DNA from: Fibrobacter sp.
GTDB lineage: Bacteria; Fibrobacterota; Fibrobacteria; Fibrobacterales; Fibrobacteraceae
DNA: 33,803 nucleotides
Assembly: GCF_017551775.1 (NCBI RefSeq)
Contig: NZ_JAFZKX010000101.1
Location: 1 to 33,803, forward strand
Direction: 5' to 3'
In this document: in pieces, positions 20,459 through 28,220 of the stretch
Numbering within the stretch: the stretch's first letter is position 1
How the letters are laid out: each line of letters starts with the position of its first letter
The notes under the pieces: model-generated
Database searches by the model: none
Told to the model about the DNA's origin: nothing
Seen by the model: the letters and a program-made list of their open reading frames with translations, nothing else
Translations under genes and position numbers: made by a program

Positions 20459-20797
20459 ATGAGATTCAAGATGTTCCACCAACTTTTCGCAATGGCAATC
20501 GTTGCGGGCGTATTCGCCGGATATGCAAGTGCGGCACCCGCCCAGAACGCAGGCACCACCGACAAAGCCGTCCTGATAGACGAGGCGACTCCCGCGGCTC
20601 AGGCCGAACCCTCGGTCGACCAAAAGACCGGAGCGGAGGAACCCACGAATACCAAAACGGAATCGGCAGAAGCCGCGCAGAATTCGACCACATGCGAGCA
20701 GGCCGCACCCGAAAAAAAGGGCGGCTTCCCCGTCCTCCCCGTCGTATTCACCGCCATCGGGACAATCGCATTCGTCGTCCTCGCTATAATCTTCTAG
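20459..20797 (+). CDS. Small membrane protein with disordered linker
   Basis: A 112-aa protein with an N-terminal signal-like segment (AMAIVAGVFAGYASA), a middle part rich in Thr, Glu, Ala and Lys of about 65 residues, and a C-terminal membrane span (about 90-112, PVLPVVFTAIGTIAFVVLAI). GAGGA lies before ATG 20459. No family recognised. It is 9 bases upstream of the outer-membrane barrel gene and is probably cotranscribed with it. Confidence 0.75.
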   Translation: MRFKMFHQLFAMAIVAGVFAGYASAAPAQNAGTTDKAVLIDEATPAAQAEPSVDQKTGAEEPTNTKTESAEAAQNSTTCEQAAPEKKGGFPVLPVVFTAIGTIAFVVLAIIF

Positions 20798-20806
20798 GAG
20801 CTGAAC

Positions 20807-22480
20807 ATGCGCAATATTTTCAAGTCCATCTCCATCGCAATCGTTGCAGCCGCGGCCCTGTCCACCACCGCCGTCGCCGATGAAATTTGTTATAACCTCT
20901 GCATGTCGTGCCGCAACACCGAAAGGGCCGAGAACTGCGACAAGATCGAATCCACGTGCAACTGCCCCTTCGTAATCGACAGCGCCAGATCCAAGAACAT
21001 GGGCGTAGAACTCGGCAAGCGCAAGCTCATCGACGAACTCGTCGCCGGATGCACCAAGACGGTATGCGCTCGCACGCTCACCTTCCAGGACGGCTACTAC
21101 AAGGGAATTGAAAAAGGCAACACGACGCTCACCCGCTTCGAACTCATCGCCAAGTCGGGCGAAGCCGAACAGAAGGCCATGGGAATGCTGCCCCGCGTCA
21201 TCAAGGACGCCAACGCGACAATCGATTCGCTCTCCCGTCGCAGGAGCCTGCTGCCCATCGCCCCGATGTCCATGGAATGCACCGAACGCTGCAACGACTG
21301 CGCAAGCGGCCTCAAGGTTGAACCCGGAGTGGTATCCGCCGATTCCATCGCCAAGGCCGATTCCGCGCGCAAGGCGTTCTGCCGCATCACCGAGACCTCG
21401 TGCCAGTGCAAGCTGCATGCCGACAACACGCTCGAACTCATCGCGCTCGACAAGGAAATCGCGGCCAAGACCGCCGCAGCCGACAGCCTCGTAAAAATCA
21501 AGTCCGACCTCCTCCGCGAAGAAATGGCACGCGCCATCGCCGATTCCGTGCAGGCGCGCTGCAACGTGCAGGGCAAGTGCCGCTTCACCGTGACCTACAC
21601 GAGCAAAGAACTCGCGCTCCTCGAAATGCATGCCGCAGATGACAAGTCCGTACCGGCGCCGGTCGAAACGGCAGCGCCCGCGGAGCCGGCAAAAACGGCA
21701 AAGAGCGCTCCCGCCGACACGGCCAAGCCCGAAGCCAAACCCGCGGAAGCACCTGTCGCCGCCGCCGAGCCCGCACCCGCCGCAGAAGCATGCCCGCAGG
21801 CCGCAGCCGACGACCCCGCCGTGGAATCCAAGGACGCGAAGAAGAATCGCATCTTCTACAAGGTGACCGAACTCTACTACGGCAACTTCAGGGAACACAG
21901 CTACTATGCGAAGGATTACGGCCGCATCAGGAACCTCGACGACGAGACGGGCTACGAAGCCGGAATCAACTACATGCTCCGCTGGTACTTCTACGACGGC
22001 GGCGCGATAACCGTCGGTCTCGGCCCCTCGTACCACTACAAAAAATTCACCTACGAATACAAGCCCGACGAAAGGTACAGCATCTACTACCACAACATCG
22101 GTGCCGACATTCCCATCTCGTTCAGGCTCGGAGTCCCCGTAATTCCGGTATTCAAGCCGTTCGTGAGCCAGACATTCCACTTCCACAAGCCCATCTTCGA
22201 AGTCTACAAGATAGAGACGCCTCCCGAAAACGAAGAAGACGAAGACGCCATGAAGGCGCTCGCGAAAAAATTCGTCGACCTCGGGATGATCGACGGCATC
22301 AAGAACCGCTTCAACGGGGCGAAGGACCTCTCGTTCTCCGTATGGCTCGGGTTCGGCCTGCAGATTACGCGCCATTTCTCGGCGGAATACCAGATGAACT
22401 TCGGGACGGCTAGCAGCGGACACGCGCACAAGTTCGATTCCGACGGATACTGGCGCATCGTCGTCGACCTCGCGTGGTAA
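20807..22480 (+). CDS. Outer-membrane barrel protein with duplicated Cys-rich domain
   Basis: A 557-aa protein: signal peptide (cut near TTAVA-DEI), then a Cys-rich helical region of about 250 residues in two similar halves. The first half has CYNLCMSC...CDKIESTCNC and the second CTERCNDC...CRITETSCQC. A Pro/Ala/Lys linker (about 285-335) and a C-terminal part of alternating aromatic strands (INYMLRWYFYDGGAITVGLG, SFSVWLGFGLQITRHFSAEY) ending in VVDLAW follow. The terminal aromatic residue and strand pattern fit a small outer-membrane beta barrel. GGAG precedes ATG 20807. No specific family known to me. Confidence 0.8.
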   Translation: MRNIFKSISIAIVAAAALSTTAVADEICYNLCMSCRNTERAENCDKIESTCNCPFVIDSARSKNMGVELGKRKLIDELVAGCTKTVCARTLTFQDGYYKGIEKGNTTLTRFELIAKSGEAEQKAMGMLPRVIKDANATIDSLSRRRSLLPIAPMSMECTERCNDCASGLKVEPGVVSADSIAKADSARKAFCRITETSCQCKLHADNTLELIALDKEIAAKTAAADSLVKIKSDLLREEMARAIADSVQARCNVQGKCRFTVTYTSKELALLEMHAADDKSVPAPVETAAPAEPAKTAKSAPADTAKPEAKPAEAPVAAAEPAPAAEACPQAAADDPAVESKDAKKNRIFYKVTELYYGNFREHSYYAKDYGRIRNLDDETGYEAGINYMLRWYFYDGGAITVGLGPSYHYKKFTYEYKPDERYSIYYHNIGADIPISFRLGVPVIPVFKPFVSQTFHFHKPIFEVYKIETPPENEEDEDAMKALAKKFVDLGMIDGIKNRFNGAKDLSFSVWLGFGLQITRHFSAEYQMNFGTASSGHAHKFDSDGYWRIVVDLAW

Positions 22481-22488
22481 CATAATTA

Positions 22489-22514
22489 TGCGGGCGGGGC
22501 CCCACCTGCCCGCA
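22489..22514. terminator. Possible bidirectional terminator between converging genes
   Basis: Stem TGCGGGC/GCCCGCA encloses GGGGCCCC in the gap between the converging genes at 22480 and 22540. T-runs are weak on both sides. The string CCCGCAATTACTT also occurs twice here (22509 and 22533 onward). Confidence 0.5.
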
Positions 22515-22539
22515 ATTACTTTGTCTAGATTTCCCGCAA

Positions 22540-24318
22540 TTACTTCTTTCTGAAAACGGTAAGAAGCGCCTTGGCGCGGGTGGCGCCGACGAGCATGCAG
22601 CGCTTCCAGTCTTCGCGCTTGAGCGCTTCGGCGGGTTCCTCGAGATCGGTTAGAATCACCGCGGTAGAATCGAGTCCCTTGATGCGGTAGACGCTCACGA
22701 TATTTACCTTGTCCTTAATCATGGACTTGTCGCCGCTCGTGTTCCACACGATGCGTTCGTCGGTAATGTTCTTGAGTGCCGAGTTCTTGTCGCTCTTCAT
22801 CGAGACCACGAGGATGTCGGATTCCTTGAGTTTCTTCTTCTTCATGAGCTCGTCGATGCGGGCGCTGAGCATCTGAACCTGCTCGGCGCCATCACCGTAC
22901 TGCATCTCCTTCACCACGTCGCCTAGCACCGTGTTGTCGAAGGACTGCAGCCTGAACCCGGTATTCTTCTGCACCCATTCAAGGATGCGCTTGGTACTGC
23001 GGAACCCGCGGTTCAGCACCATCACGGGCATCGCCTGCACCTGCGCGTTGTCGATGCCGTTGCGGCTCGCGTACAGGCGCTGCGCCGGGTCGTAAAAGAA
23101 CCGCACTATGCCGCGCTTCTGGTTGTGCAGCAGCCCGATAAAGCAGTCCACCCATTCGCTCGCGAAATCCTGACCCTCGTCGATGATGACCGCGTCGTAA
23201 AAAAACTTCTCGCGCTTCTTCTTGTCTTTCGCCAGAACCTTCTGCGCCTTCACGAAGGCCTGCGGAAGTTCCCTGTCGTAGTACTGCGACTTGTCGGCGC
23301 CCTTCGCCACCTTCACCTTCGAGGCGCGCACGTATTTTTCGCACCACTCGGAATAGGCGTACACGTCGACGCGCCCGTAGCTCACGCCGCCATCCTGCGC
23401 GTACTTCGCCTCCACGCCGATGCGGTCCTTGCTTATTACTTTATCTACATCCTGCTTGAGTTCCGTGGCGAGCAGGTCGTTGTAACATGCGATGGCCACG
23501 TTCTTGCCTATGCGCGAAAGCCTGAGCGCATCCCACACCACCATGTGCGACTTTCCGGAACCCGCCACGCCCTCTATGCGCATGCGCGGATTGCGCGAGA
23601 TGGATTCCATCATCATCTGCTGCATCTCGGTCGCTTCCTGGAAGCAGTTCTCGTAACAGCTCCTGGTAATTTCCGCCTCGTCGGGCTTCTCGCCCTGACC
23701 GTCGAGAAAGTTCCTCAGACGGAACAGCGAATCCTCGTCGAGGTACTCGTTGGGGAAAGGCATGTTCCCGAAAGCCTGCACGGGCGTCTCGAGAATTTCA
23801 ATCAGGCGTTTTTCGAAGCGCTTCGCGTTGAGCAGGTCGGGCCTGAGCAGCGCGCGCTTCCTCGGGATTTCCGCTCCAGGAATTCCTTCCATGATGTCCA
23901 TGTCGCTGAAGCACACCGCCCACTGCACGCGCACCTTGCGCACCTTCCCGTCGCCCGCGGGTTCCAGGAGTTCCTTCATGTATTCGTGGAGCGGCGCGAT
24001 GAGCGTACCCACCTGCACGCTCGGCACCTTGGCCGCGGGCATCACGTGGTCGTTCTGGATCCAGTCGGTGCTCTTGGTCTCTTCGTTATACCTTGTCCAA
24101 ATTTTTCCGCCCTTGCATTCCACGATGAGCATGCCGTGCTCGCGATGGTAAAGAATGCAGTCCACTTCCCTGTTCATCGCGCCGACGGCGCGGCTCTCGA
24201 ACACGAGATGGCGGTTCATCCACACGTCCCAGCCCGGACCGAGCATTTCGGCCATGCGAAAAATGGCCCACTCGGCACTTGAAGTCGATTTAGGATTGAT
24301 AGTGATGCGGATAGGCAT
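22540..24318 (-). CDS. NERD-domain superfamily 1 helicase
   Basis: A 592-aa fusion of an N-terminal nuclease-related domain (NERD) and a UvrD/Rep-like helicase core. NERD residues are visible at NREVDCILYHREHGMLIVEC (D53, E67, C68, K69). The helicase has Walker A EGVAGSGKS at 249-257, Walker B VIIDEGQDF at 377-385, a YDPAQRLY segment, LNRGFRSTKRI and motif VI LVGATRAKALL. Walker B reads DEGQD instead of the usual DEAQD. Such proteins are thought to process DNA ends or act in repair or defence. It begins 3 bases after the stop of the lipoprotein gene, an odd pairing. No defence genes are adjacent. Confidence 0.88.
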   Translation of the reverse strand: MPIRITINPKSTSSAEWAIFRMAEMLGPGWDVWMNRHLVFESRAVGAMNREVDCILYHREHGMLIVECKGGKIWTRYNEETKSTDWIQNDHVMPAAKVPSVQVGTLIAPLHEYMKELLEPAGDGKVRKVRVQWAVCFSDMDIMEGIPGAEIPRKRALLRPDLLNAKRFEKRLIEILETPVQAFGNMPFPNEYLDEDSLFRLRNFLDGQGEKPDEAEITRSCYENCFQEATEMQQMMMESISRNPRMRIEGVAGSGKSHMVVWDALRLSRIGKNVAIACYNDLLATELKQDVDKVISKDRIGVEAKYAQDGGVSYGRVDVYAYSEWCEKYVRASKVKVAKGADKSQYYDRELPQAFVKAQKVLAKDKKKREKFFYDAVIIDEGQDFASEWVDCFIGLLHNQKRGIVRFFYDPAQRLYASRNGIDNAQVQAMPVMVLNRGFRSTKRILEWVQKNTGFRLQSFDNTVLGDVVKEMQYGDGAEQVQMLSARIDELMKKKKLKESDILVVSMKSDKNSALKNITDERIVWNTSGDKSMIKDKVNIVSVYRIKGLDSTAVILTDLEEPAEALKREDWKRCMLVGATRAKALLTVFRKK

Positions 24319-24321
24319 CGA

Positions 24322-24747
24322 CTACTTTTTGAGGCCGGCAGCCTCGAAGAACGGGATGTTTCTGGGATTCGGAAGGGCGACTTCGGTAATCCAGTTATAT
24401 TCGGCAATACCCGCGAGGCCGATACGTGCGCAGAGCTGATCACGCGCCACGTTGTAAGCGTCCAGAATCTGGACTTTTTCGCCTTCCCTCGCTTCTTCAA
24501 TCTTCTTGGACCAGCTTACACCAAGTTCCACCAGAGCGGCGCTGGCCTTCACGTACTTGTGGGCCTGGTCCTGGGTAATAACCGGTTCTGCAGGGGCGAC
24601 AAAGGGATCGACTTTCACGATGGGGACTGTCTTGGGCATTGCGGATTGCATCTGCTCCACGTCCGGCTTCACATCGGAATTGTCGTTACAGGCAATAAAA
24701 AAAGAGGCGATAGCCAAAATTGAAATTGCGAGAATTCGTTTCGACAT
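24322..24747 (-). CDS. Small lipoprotein
   Basis: A 141-aa lipoprotein (lipobox FFIAC, Cys20) with a short Pro/Val-rich stretch and a helical body. No family recognised. AGAGG precedes ATG 24747, and the gene starts just downstream of the tRNA (minus strand), so its transcript may begin at or read through the tRNA. The helicase gene follows after 3 bases. Confidence 0.72.
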   Translation of the reverse strand: MSKRILAISILAIASFFIACNDNSDVKPDVEQMQSAMPKTVPIVKVDPFVAPAEPVITQDQAHKYVKASAALVELGVSWSKKIEEAREGEKVQILDAYNVARDQLCARIGLAGIAEYNWITEVALPNPRNIPFFEAAGLKK

Positions 24748-24765
24748 ATGCGCCTCTTTTTTTAA

Positions 24766-24837
24766 TAGCGGTTCAGGGATTTGAACCCCGGACCAATGGA
24801 TTATGATTCCAGTGCTCTACCACTGAGCTAAACCGCC
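24766..24837 (-). tRNA. tRNA with anticodon CAT (Met elongator or Ile2)
   Basis: 72-nt cloverleaf on the minus strand: acceptor GGCGGTT/AACCGCT, D-arm GCTCAGTGGTAGAGC, anticodon loop ATCATAA giving CAT, T-arm with GTTCAAATC. The first acceptor pair is G1:U72, and C27 faces U43. CCA is not encoded. The TTGGTC variable region resembles tRNA-Ile2 (lysidine-modified), so this may read AUA rather than AUG; sequence alone does not decide. Confidence 0.9.
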
Positions 24838-24894
24838 ATGTGCGGCAAATATAGCATAGTATTCGAGCTTTTTCAAGGTATTTTAGCAAAAAAA

Positions 24895-25617
24895 CTAGTA
24901 AAGAACTTTGGTTTCTACAAAATCTTTGCCCCAATATATCACCTGCCAGCCAGGACTGCTGCTTTTCAGGTTGAAATAGGGCTTGTCGGGAGCAATCTGC
25001 ATCTGCGTCGCAGGGGCCGCATGCACGGTAATGTCCTTGAACATCACTTCGAACTCGCAGTGGTAATGCCCGCAGAACACGTGCTTCAAGTTGTCGAACT
25101 TCAGAAGGACTTCCTGCACCTCCACCATGTTCCTCAGGTGGTAGTGCAAATCCATGAACCGGTGTCCGCAGAAGCAAGGCGGATGGTGCATGAACAAGAG
25201 GACTTCGCCGTCCACCTTCGGGACTTCCGCCTCGAGCCAGTCGAGCTGGTCGCGCGAAACTTCACCGCAGGCGCTGTCCAAGAAGAACATGGACTTGCCC
25301 ATCAGGTCGAAACGGTAATAACACTTCCCGTTCTTCACGGGGAGGTCGAAGTACTTGCTCATCACTTCAATGCGATCGTGATTTCCGGGAATGATGCATA
25401 CGGGATAGTCGAGCTTCTTGATCTGTTCGGCTATGTAACTGTAGGCGCCGGGTTCGGCGTTCTCGTTGGCGAGGTCACCGGACAGGACCAGCAGGTCCAG
25501 TTTTTCCATAGAATCGGAACGGAGTGCACGCAAAAAGTTTTCGCGCACATCAATACCCTGGACGAGACTTTCGTCTTCGCCGATGTGGATATCCGATATC
25601 TGACCTATCTTCAACAA
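24895..25617 (-). CDS. CpdA-like metallophosphoesterase
   Basis: A 240-aa cytoplasmic calcineurin-like phosphodiesterase. Metal motifs in order: SDIH (8-11), GDLANE (about 47), GNHD (about 78), HHPP (about 144) and GHYH (about 188). The family includes cAMP phosphodiesterase CpdA, but similar enzymes have other substrates. The start appears to be TTG at 25617 (or TTG 25614), preceded by AAGGG; no ATG lies near it in frame. It ends just before the tRNA. Confidence 0.86.
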   Translation of the reverse strand: MLKIGQISDIHIGEDESLVQGIDVRENFLRALRSDSMEKLDLLVLSGDLANENAEPGAYSYIAEQIKKLDYPVCIIPGNHDRIEVMSKYFDLPVKNGKCYYRFDLMGKSMFFLDSACGEVSRDQLDWLEAEVPKVDGEVLLFMHHPPCFCGHRFMDLHYHLRNMVEVQEVLLKFDNLKHVFCGHYHCEFEVMFKDITVHAAPATQMQIAPDKPYFNLKSSSPGWQVIYWGKDFVETKVLY

Positions 25618-25986
25618 GTTACTGACCCTTATATAGTCAATCTAATATATAAAAATATGCCTGCATCTCAAACAAGAAAATCACTAATTTCCTTGGCCGG
25701 TGTGATGCAGGTCATATTCCCGCACATGAACCTACTGTTATTTTCAATACGCGGTTGTGGTTTCCCGGTTCACAGGCGTTGAAAATATTGCTTCAACATC
25801 TGTCCACGTTGAAAGTAGTGAATAGCATTATGAATTTTCAACATTTGTCCACCATCTTTTTGTTTACGTAACTTTTTGATGATCATGGACTTATGCGAAA
25901 AACTCCAAAATTCTATTCACTATTCACCTCATCATAATCTTAATCATATTTATAAATAAATAGATAATTATGATAGGTGTGTGGAT
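25618..25986. other. Repeat-containing intergenic region below the bactofilin gene
   Basis: About 370 AT-rich bases with no gene. It holds a long-loop inverted repeat (CTGCATC at about 25660 with GATGCAG at about 25702) and two direct repeats TTCAACATCTGTCCAC (25792-25807) and TTCAACATTTGTCCAC (25837-25852). GTTGAA boxes flank the first direct repeat, and TAGTGAATAG/CTATTCACTA is split over about 95 bases. An AT-only stretch follows around 25930-25975. It includes the promoter of the phosphodiesterase gene. Confidence 0.6.
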
Positions 25987-26367
25987 TTAGAGTTTTTCCT
26001 TGACCTGGGGTGCTGCTTGGGGAGCGGCTGCAGCTACAGGAGCGCCCATCTGGCAATTGCCCTGGAACACAGCACCTTCCTGGATGATCAGGAGCTTGGT
26101 CTTGATGTTGCCGACGAACTTGGAAGAGCTTTCGAGGATGAGCTTCTCGGTGCATTCGATGTTGCCCTTGACGCTTCCGGCTACGACGGTATTCGTGGCC
26201 TTGATTTCGGCTTCGATGAAACCGGTGCGTTCGACGATGAGCTCGCCTTCGATGTTGATGCTGCCGTTCACGGTGCCCGCTACGCGGACATCGCTCTTAC
26301 CGCTGATGTCGCCCTTGATATTGACAGTGCTGCCGATCTGGGTGATTTCCTGTTCTTTTGTTGCCAT
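25987..26367 (-). CDS. Bactofilin
   Basis: A 126-aa bactofilin (DUF583): a self-assembling cytoskeletal protein that forms beta-helical filaments and positions envelope or chromosome-segregation proteins. The repeating short strands with glycine and valine (GSTVNIKGDISGKSDVRVAG, VNGSINIEGELIVE, GSVKGNIECTEKLILES) are characteristic. The tail is Ala/Pro-rich. AGGAGT lies eight bases before ATG 26367. It follows the M23 peptidase gene by 29 bases. In several bacteria bactofilins work with M23 peptidases in cell shape and with ParAB in segregation (family knowledge). Confidence 0.93.
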   Translation of the reverse strand: MATKEQEITQIGSTVNIKGDISGKSDVRVAGTVNGSINIEGELIVERTGFIEAEIKATNTVVAGSVKGNIECTEKLILESSSKFVGNIKTKLLIIQEGAVFQGNCQMGAPVAAAAPQAAPQVKEKL

Positions 26368-26396
26368 GTTTTCACTCCTAGTGGAAAAAAGTTCTT

Positions 26397-27191
26397 CTAG
26401 TAATTTATAAACTTTTCCGGATCTTGTGGAACACCATCCTTCACAATGGTATAATGTAGGTGGGGTCCGTTCGCGTTACCCGTGTTCCCGACGGTACCTA
26501 TGATGTCACCCTTGTGGACAGGACTCCCTTTTCTCGTCTTCATGTTCATGAGATGCGAGTACGTGGTCACGTAGCCGTTCCCGTGGTTGATGACGATGGT
26601 GTTGCCCAATTCCTCCATGCTTCCGGCCGATTCCACGGTACCGCTTCCGGTGGCGAACACCGGGTTCCCGGGCTGCGCCGAGAAGTCCGTGCCGAGGTGC
26701 GAATTCTCTTCGGAGAACTTCTTGCTCACGATGCCGACGACGGGTATAAGATCGGGAATGTGCTCGATGCGGATTTTTTCCTCGAACGTCTTCCAGGTGT
26801 GCGTGTCGAAATCGATATTGTTCTTTTCGGACGGCGTGTGCGCGAACCTGTTGCGGTCGATGATGGAATTGATCTTGTTGGAGTCGTTCTCGATGAACGT
26901 CTCGAAGATGTTCTGGATGCGCTCTTCCATCACCCACAGGGAGTCGAGCCTCATGAACATCTCCTCGTAGTTCTTGTCCTTCTTGATGAGCTGCGCGTTC
27001 ACGACGCGGAGTTTCTCGTACTTCGCGACGATCACGTTGATTTTCGCGAGGTGGAAGGCGAACACACCGAGTATAACTATAAACAATGCGAGGAAAATTT
27101 TCAGGATAAGAACTCGAGTTGTTGATATCCTGAACTTCTTAATCTCCCGGGAGTTCTCCGGAATGATCTGTACCGTATAGTACTTCTTCAC
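26397..27191 (-). CDS. Membrane-anchored M23 metallopeptidase
   Basis: A 264-aa LytM-type endopeptidase that would cut peptidoglycan cross-links. One membrane span at about 27-48, a coiled region at about 50-110, then the M23 domain with zinc ligands H165 and D169 (NSHLGTDF) and H246 (HLHY), and catalytic H213 and H244. All key residues are present, so it is likely active. The start is GTG at 27191, preceded by GAGG that overlaps the parB stop codon; spacing to parB is 10 bases. Sitting between parB and a bactofilin gene suggests a link between wall remodelling and the segregation machinery. Confidence 0.9.
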   Translation of the reverse strand: MKKYYTVQIIPENSREIKKFRISTTRVLILKIFLALFIVILGVFAFHLAKINVIVAKYEKLRVVNAQLIKKDKNYEEMFMRLDSLWVMEERIQNIFETFIENDSNKINSIIDRNRFAHTPSEKNNIDFDTHTWKTFEEKIRIEHIPDLIPVVGIVSKKFSEENSHLGTDFSAQPGNPVFATGSGTVESAGSMEELGNTIVINHGNGYVTTYSHLMNMKTRKGSPVHKGDIIGTVGNTGNANGPHLHYTIVKDGVPQDPEKFINY

Positions 27192-27201
27192 GATTTTTTC
27201 C

Positions 27202-28191
27202 TCAGCGGTTTTCCATGATTTCCTGGATGCGGTTCAGGTCGTCCATGCTGTAGTACTTGATGACGATGGTGCCTTCGGGCTTGCCCGCGGAACTCGGGTT
27301 CAGCTGGACCTTCGTCCCGAAGAACGTCTCGAGCCGGCTTTCGAACTGCTTCATGTCGGCGCTCAGTTCCGGCTTCGGCTTCTTGTCGCTTTCGTTCACT
27401 GAGCTTGTCGAAGCGTCCGCAGACTGCGTATCAACATTTTCTCCGGATTCCTGATTTTCTTCCTTCGGTTTGTTGATATCTTCGCCGCGGGAAATCGCCT
27501 CGATCTGGCGGACGTTGAGTCCTTCCTCGATGATGCGGAGCGCGAGAGCTTCGGGGTCGGCAATCTTGTCGCTGCAGAGGGCGCGTGCGGCGCCTCCGGC
27601 AATCTTGCCTTCTTCTATCCATTTGAGCACTGTTTCAGGAAGCTTCAAAAGGCGGAGCGCATTCGTGATCGCCGAGCGGGACTTGCCGACGGCCTTCGCC
27701 AAATCTTCGTGCGTGTACTCGTAATTCTCGATGAGCTTCTGGTACGACCTCGCGATTTCGACCGGGTTCAGGTCGACGCGCTGGATGTTCTCGATGAGGG
27801 CCCATTCGCTCATCACCTTGTCGTCGAGGTTTTCGTAAACCTGCGCCTTGATGGTCGAAAAACCGGCGAGCTTGCTTGCACGGGTACGGCGTTCACCGCT
27901 GATGATCTGGTAACGGTCGCCCACCTTGCGGAGCACGATGGGCTGGATGAGTCCCTGCTGCCTGATGGAGTTCGCCAGTTCGGAGAGCTCGTCTTCGTTG
28001 AAAGTGGTGCGCGGCTGGTAGGGGTTCCTGTCGATGAGGTCGATGGAGATTTCGACAATCCTCTTGCTGCTGTCGACTTCGTTCTCGCTGGTCTCGTTTA
28101 TTTCGGAGGCGTCATTGACCGGCGCCTTGACATGGTGAGACTTGAGGATTTCGGACAACCCGCGTCCAAGTGCTAATGCTTTCTTTCCCAT
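27202..28191 (-). CDS. parB: Chromosome partitioning protein ParB
   Basis: A 329-aa CTP-dependent DNA clamp that loads at parS. The N-terminal ParA-contact motif is LGRGLSEIL. The CTP-binding region is ISGERRTRASKLAG (97-110) and ENIQR (134-138). The helix-turn-helix is THEDLAKAVGKSRSAITNAL (160-179). A C-terminal dimerisation domain starts at about 280. The linker at about 240-278 is charged and contains residues (about 260-266) encoded by a 20-bp sequence, CTTCGACAAGCTCAGTGAAC, that is a common dispersed repeat in bacteria. parS targets lie within 4 kb. Confidence 0.96.
   Translation of the reverse strand: MGKKALALGRGLSEILKSHHVKAPVNDASEINETSENEVDSSKRIVEISIDLIDRNPYQPRTTFNEDELSELANSIRQQGLIQPIVLRKVGDRYQIISGERRTRASKLAGFSTIKAQVYENLDDKVMSEWALIENIQRVDLNPVEIARSYQKLIENYEYTHEDLAKAVGKSRSAITNALRLLKLPETVLKWIEEGKIAGGAARALCSDKIADPEALALRIIEEGLNVRQIEAISRGEDINKPKEENQESGENVDTQSADASTSSVNESDKKPKPELSADMKQFESRLETFFGTKVQLNPSSAGKPEGTIVIKYYSMDDLNRIQEIMENR
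27394..27413 (-). repeat. CTTCGACAAGCTCAGTGAAC repeat inside parB
   Basis: Read on the minus strand, 27413-27394 gives exactly this 20-mer, an imperfect palindrome (TTCGACAAGCTCAGTGAA) that I recognise as a dispersed repeat in many bacterial genomes. It falls in the low-complexity linker of ParB and keeps the frame. Confidence 0.65.
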
Positions 28192-28220
28192 TTTTATTTA
28201 AACCTCTAATATCTAAAAAA

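Noticed and set aside
20393..22483. 696-codon open frame antisense to the outer-membrane barrel gene
   Set aside because: Antisense shadow rich in Gly, Val, Arg and Glu with no recognisable motif; the sense protein has a signal peptide and barrel.
23125..24282. 385-codon open frame antisense to the NERD-helicase
   Set aside because: His/Leu/Val-rich shadow translation; the opposite strand has intact Walker motifs.
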